Shown in pieces: positions 58,831 through 64,000 of a stretch of 64,000 nucleotides of DNA. The stretch is from positions 1,488,001 to 1,552,000 of the forward strand of contig CM046345.1 in NCBI GenBank assembly GCA_025403435.1, read 5' to 3'. Made by a program: the position numbers and the translations under genes. The number at the start of each line of letters is the position of its first letter. The first letter of the stretch is position 1. The notes below the pieces were generated by a model. That model made no database searches, had not been told where the DNA came from, and saw only the letters and a list, made by a program, of their open reading frames with translations. Source of the DNA: Artocarpus heterophyllus (Eukaryota > Streptophyta > Magnoliopsida > Rosales > Moraceae).

Positions 58831-61680
58831 TTTCAAATAATTAAGAGTTTGAAAATCAAGTTTCAACACCAAAGTTTTAATTGTTATAATGTAAACCTCT
58901 TGCATGCTACAGAGTAAATGCAAAAGTATGTTATAGTGCAAAGCTCTAACATGCTACCATGTAAAGTAAAAGTATGTTACAGTACGTGTGACACCTGTTG
59001 TTCTCTTAACGGGTATTAAGGTAATTAAATTAATTTTTAGTATGCCAACTAAAAATTTGCTTCATTTAAAATCTATTTCACAATATTTATTTTTATCTAT
59101 TTTTAAATTTTTTAAAATTCTCCTATACTTATTTAGTATGTTTACTGAAAAGCTTTGAAACTTTTAATAAATTTCAAAAATGTAATTTTGGTATTATGTG
59201 GGTTAAAGTCTCCAGAGGAGACATGAGGATATCTTTCCCAACTACTCTTGACCCTCATTTTCTTTATTTCCTCCGTGACATGCTTCAACATGTCTCTTCC
59301 ATAATTGCTTCTATCACTTCTCTTCAAAGACTTCATCTTTTCTTCCTTTTTCTTCCACGGTTCCCACACTCTTCTTCTCATTTCCTTGCTGAAGCAAAAT
59401 AATTAGAGAACTTCTTCAAGGCAGCCATAAAAATTAGCCACCATCACCTCCATTTGATGGTGGCTCCGTGACATGCTTCAACATGTCTCCTCCATAATTG
59501 CTTCTATCACTTCTCTTTAAAGACTTCATCTTTTCTTCCTTTTTCTTCCACGGTTCCTACACTATTCTTCTCATTTTCTTGCTGAAGCAAAATAATTAGA
59601 GAACTTCTTCAAGGCAGCCATAAATATTAGCCACCATCACCTCCATTTGAGTAAGAATTTCAGCCATACCGAAGTCAAGGAATCTGTTTTGAAGCCATTT
59701 CAAGCTTCTAACTAGCCATAATCTGAGGTTAGAATCTTATGAACAAATTTAGTCTTTCATTTATAATTTTTTTTCTATACTCAAGGATTATTCAAATTTG
59801 CGTTCTCTAACCTTAGTATGTTTTTTTGCTATTTTAGAACGTATGTATAAAGTCTAAATGTATATACCGTAAACAAAAAATTTATATTGTTAAATTTTGT
59901 AATACCTCTATGGGCTGTGGCTCTTTCTTGAAATTCTAGGATTAAATAAAAATAAATTTTGTAAATTAGTTTGTATATTTAAAAAGTAGACATCCTAAAC
60001 TTTCTAACGAGCTATCATAAGCCTAAATCGGAGTTGTATTTTATTTTTTATGAATTTTTTAATTTTTGGATTGGAAACTAGTAAACCACCTGTTAACTCA
60101 TGTAATGATTGTAGATAGTGAACCTATTTTTTTTGCAAAAGTATACTGCCAGTTTGCTATGGTATATCAGCTGCTAACCTGAACCAAGAACCCATCTTTG
60201 CTCACCACCTAATTCCTTAATATCTTGCAACATTTCCAATTTATCCTAAGTGATTGACGAATCTTATTAGGGCCTAAAACATATAGATTACTTGTATACA
60301 TTTTATATCGTGTTAAGACAAAGATTATTTACTGTGGTTTTCAAAAAAGATTTGCATAAAAGCTTTAATGGCACACTAGTAAGATGGATTTACACATGAT
60401 TTATTTATGAATGTGTTATATGTTGTGCTTTAGTTTTAAATTGTCCTTATGCACGCCTTAGGATCAAGGGAGTGTGGAGCTAACGTTAATTGATTTTGGG
60501 ATTAAAAGATTAATGATAAGATTGAAAGGTAATGATTCTATTACTCATCTTTTGTGAGGTTTTTATGAAATTAAAATTGATTGTTTTACCTCAAGGTATA
60601 TATATCTTTGTTGAACTACTATTATATGAGTATCACATATGAAACTATGACATGGACTCGTCTTATATTATACGGCGAGGAATATAATGAATTGATACAT
60701 GTTATAAATTGAGAAGCATGGTTAGGAAAACTGACTTTATAAATAATGATTGAATATAGAGAAATGGTGAGACGTGAAGAGGGCAGCGGTTATGTCCTTG
60801 GGCACGAATACCCTAAAAGGTAAAATAAGGGGAAAGTGATGACGCTTTCTTGGGTTGAAAGTCCCAAAACACACTGTACAGTAATCAACTTTGTGAGGAC
60901 TCGGGGCTTGATGTCCTCTCACCAGAACACCCTTGGAATGTTTAGAGGGTGATCAAGCGTGCTCATTTGGGTTTCGATGAGTTGAATGATACTCTATTGA
61001 AAGTCGATACCTAGGAATAATGATGAACAATAACATTGTATATATGCATATGTATGAAACTCGGTAATGGTTAACTATGGTATCCACGGAATATGATTAT
61101 AATAAATCTCATAATCTGGATAATGATGAGTATTAACCAACCATGCAGGTTTTAATGTGGTAATGATAAACACCTAAAGGTGAGTAATGGTTTTCCCTAC
61201 TGAGCATATTGTTGTTCATTCCCTTATATTTTTATCTTTTCAGGACTCACTAATTGTGAGGTGGCTACGAGAAAAATAGTTGAGGAAGCTATGTAGCTAT
61301 ATTATATTGAGACTGCTTCAATTGTTAAGAATGTTCTTCATGATAATGTAAGCTTCAATTGTTACTTTCGGTGATTGTATTAAAATGCGTTGAGGGTTAA
61401 AATGATTATGACGATAGTTTATATTATTAAATTTAAGGTGCTACATTAAACTGTGGTTTAATTGTCGTTTATATTTTTATTTTTTATTTAAGAGTTTTCA
61501 TTTAAGCCCTGGACAACTTTATTTTTGAGGTTTATTTTTATTTCTGATTTTTATTTTCATTCATTAAAAATTGTTAACCCCCATATAGGGGCGTTACAGT
61601 ACGTGAAGCTCTCACATGCTACAATGTTTAAGTTTCAATTAGTTCCCATATACTCTTAGTAACTATCCTCTATTAATTGA
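58830..61680. repeat. MITE-type sequence split by a solo LTR
   Basis: The flanks 58870-58981 and 61604-61640 carry the family motif (GCAAAGCTCTAACATGCTAC on the left, GAAGCTCTCACATGCTACA on the right) and were joined before the LTR at 58987-61598 inserted. Outer ends are uncertain. Confidence 0.5.
58987..61598 (+). mobile_element. Solo LTR, gypsy-type, 2.6 kb (copy 2)
   Basis: Starts TGTGACACC and ends GGGGCGTTACA, flanked by perfect GTACG duplications (58982-58986 and 61599-61603). Homologous, in inverted orientation, to 38165-40970. It has no coding region; the frame on its minus strand at 60737-60922 is also open in the other copy (38826-39011) only because the DNA is related. A 193-bp tandem duplication lies at 59271-59650. 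The CCCTACTGAGC block near 61197 is also found in the LTRs of the gypsy element. Confidence 0.85.
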
Positions 61681-64000
61681 TGTCTACTATCAATTGTATT
61701 ACAACATTAAAGAGTGCATTTAGTAACGTAGTTAGAATCAAAAGTTAGAACGATTTTACTATAGCATGTGAGAGTTTTTCATTGTTGTCTCCTTTTGTTT
61801 TACACAATAGCTTGTGAGAGCTTTATACTTCACAATTGAAACCCGTTTGGTTTTGTTCTCATAATTTTTAGAAATATTTTCGTACATTTTTAAGGTAAAA
61901 ATTTTAAAAAATACTCTTAACATAATATTTAAAAAATTTTATTTTTTAAGACTAAAAATATTTTTTTATTTTAAAAATAATACAAAACGGCTCTAATATT
62001 TTCTAAACGGCTTTACCACACTCTCAAATATTGTCAACTTTTAGGGCTTTAAGTATCAAAGTTAAAAATTTAAAGCGTTACACGCAAACGAAAAAACTTT
62101 AAGGCGCATGATTGCAATTTATCCAATTATATAATGAGAACGAAAAACAATGACCCGAATAAGAGTGGCAGAGAGAGAGAGGGAAGAGAGAGAAAGTGGG
62201 AGAAAAAGAGGGAAGAGAGAGTGTGTTTGTGTTGTTGTGTTTTGTGTTTACGTTTGTTTTAGCGTCGTTTGTTTCATTGTTTAAATCACTCTTTAAATTA
62301 TTTTGTTACAGTATTTTTTTTTATAAAAATTTAAATTTTTATTTAAATATTTTATTTAAATACTACCAAACAACTCTTTGTGTATTGTGTTGTTTGTTGT
62401 GTGAGAAAGAAAGAGGAGAGAGGAGAGTTTTTGGGTGGTGTTCGAGTGGATCCAGATCTATGCCTCAAAAAACTGCACGTTCTCTTGCCCCGAACCCTGA
62501 CACACTCTGATTACTCTCTCTCTTTCTGTCTTTCTCTCTCTTCTTATATTTCACTTTCTTTCCCTAAGCAAAAGAGCAGTCAAAGGCTATTTTGACCCCA
62601 CACTCCCTTTCAACGCTTATTCAGACGCGCCAATCAGTGTCTTGATCGGATGTGTGGGCCCGACATTAGCAGAGTCGGGTTTGTTGGGATTGGACTTTGG
62701 TTTGCACGCTCCTTGAGTAAAGTGAGGTTTGATTGACTGATTCCCCACATCGTGTGCTTTTGTTGGGTGAGTCAAAGCCTCTAATGTGAAGAAAAATAAT
62801 AACCGATAATTTTGGTATAACAAATTAAATATTATGTGATACAAACATAAGATAAACACAATTATAATTCATCAAATCATATTATTTATCAGAATGAGTT
62901 TTCAAAATAAATCATGTGAGATTAAGATAGAAACTAATCTGGTATGACGTACGAAGGAAAATAATAACGACAAGTTTAATGTAAAGTAATTAATTTTTTT
63001 GTGATAAAACACGAGATAAACACAATGTCAAAACATGAAATCGTACTATTAGACTAAATAATTGTTTTGCATGTGGATTGGAACAAACAATGTAAAGCTC
63101 CCATTAAATATAGTAAAAATTAAAAAATTATTACAGTGTAAAAGCTTTCATATGCTACAGTTTTTAAACTTATATTTTCAATATCAACCGCTTTCATACC
63201 CTACGATGAAATACATACCATTAGTATTTGACAAAATTAGTTAGAACTAACATTTGATTTAAAATACTGAAACATGTGAGAGCTTTGCATAGCAACTCTT
63301 TATTTTTACTGTAGCATGTAAGAGTTTTACGCTAATTCTTAACAAAAAGTTGTTGACACCAATTTTACCAAACTTATGAGGTGTTTGGTAAAGTTGGTTA
63401 GAATCAATTTCTTAGTTCAAAACACTATAACATGTGATGACTTTATACTGTAACATCTTTTTACCTTTTACTATAGCATGTTAATGTTTTACGCTATTTC
63501 CTAACCCAAAAGTTGGTCCTTAGTGTTTGAGTTTCAAAAAAAACCATGTGAGATTAAGATAGAAATTTATTTTTAATTTTATGAAAATTTAATGACTATA
63601 AATATTCTTCATTGATGTAACATTGCAACTTTTTTTTTATAGATTACAAATTCTTTAAAAAAAAAGAAAAAGAAAAGAAAACTCGACTGATGTTATAGAT
63701 ACAGTTTAAAAATGTGAAGTTTTGATTAAGTTTCTTAATTTTAATATTTTATCATGTAATGGACCTAATATTGCGTATTATCAATGGGTATAATTTTATA
63801 TACCCATCATCGGTAATATACACATGTCATGTTAATGTATTATCAATGCGTATTATCAATATTACGCAATAATATTGTATATTATTGCGTAATATACACA
63901 TTATAAAATTATAATTTTATAATTTTATATCATGTCATGTTATTCTTTAAAATGAAAAAAAAATGAAATATACACATCATCGGTAATAGCTAACTACAAG
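61681..64000. repeat. Repeat-rich end of window
   Basis: Several degenerate copies of the MITE family motif (61740-61830, 63085-63205, 63265-63345, 63380-63510). The unit AGGTGTTTGGTAAAGTTGGTTAGAA near 63379 looks like an element end. GA- and CT-rich tracts lie at 62165-62220 and 62510-62560. Repeats of ATACACATCATCGGTAATA and a perfect palindrome (63861-63893) lie at the end. No gene seen. Confidence 0.5.

Noticed and set aside
62196..62510. 104-codon plus frame with hydrophobic stretch
   Set aside because: Composition follows a T-rich, GA-flanked tract; no start context, no relatives recognised.
1..64000. CRISPR array, operon or bacterial-type mobile island
   Set aside because: Repeats are dispersed transposon parts and microsatellites; genes have introns, so the DNA is plant nuclear.

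Overview
The window is nuclear DNA of a flowering plant, almost certainly a eudicot. The evidence is AT-rich intergenic DNA, GT-AG introns, plant-specific gene families (an autoinhibited P2B calcium ATPase, a CCCH/RRM zinc-finger protein, F-box/LRR proteins) and a heavy load of plant transposable elements (Ty3/gypsy chromovirus, Ty1/copia, solo LTRs, Mutator-like, hAT-like and Tourist-like elements). The species cannot be fixed from the sequence alone. I found no CRISPR array, rRNA or intact tRNA gene, or organelle insert, and no convincing new biochemical system; the unusual content is genome-structural. Layout: 1-17.5 kb is a decayed cluster of F-box/LRR genes, all reading on the minus strand except one inverted exon piece. 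One gene (A) enters at the left edge. Pseudogene B had one exon split by a 9-kb Ty3/gypsy chromovirus (1465-10498, TSD GGAAT), so its two halves now lie 9 kb apart. Fragment C has a Tourist-like MITE in its last exon. Pseudogene D keeps its first and last exons but has lost the middle. A fifth 5' remnant lies near 17.4 kb. Long stretches around C and D are paralogous, so the cluster grew by tandem segmental duplication; a 729-bp Mutator-like element with a 9-bp TSD sits between the copies. From 18.4 to 20.3 kb is a three-exon gene on the plus strand for a 168-residue acidic-start protein I do not recognise. From 21.3 to 28.9 kb is a complete seven-exon ACA-type Ca2+-ATPase gene on the minus strand (1036 residues). 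From 31.3 to 38.1 kb is a decayed Ty1/copia element with both LTRs, followed by a 2.8-kb solo LTR (38165-40970) and a weaker solo-LTR candidate (41914-43103). From 43 to 52 kb there is no recognisable gene; it holds microsatellites, a MITE, a set of direct repeats, an 851-bp hAT-like element and a short promoter-like patch. From 52.9 to 56.1 kb is a complete eight-exon CCCH/RRM gene on the minus strand (739 residues). From 57 to 64 kb is repeat-rich and holds a second copy of the solo-LTR family (58987-61598), in inverted orientation and nested inside MITE-type sequence. Three genes look intact and functional: the unknown 168-residue protein, the Ca2+ pump and the CCCH protein. They share no obvious pathway and each appears to be transcribed alone. 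Exon boundaries were derived by hand from reading frame and GT-AG signals; phases close exactly for the three intact genes.
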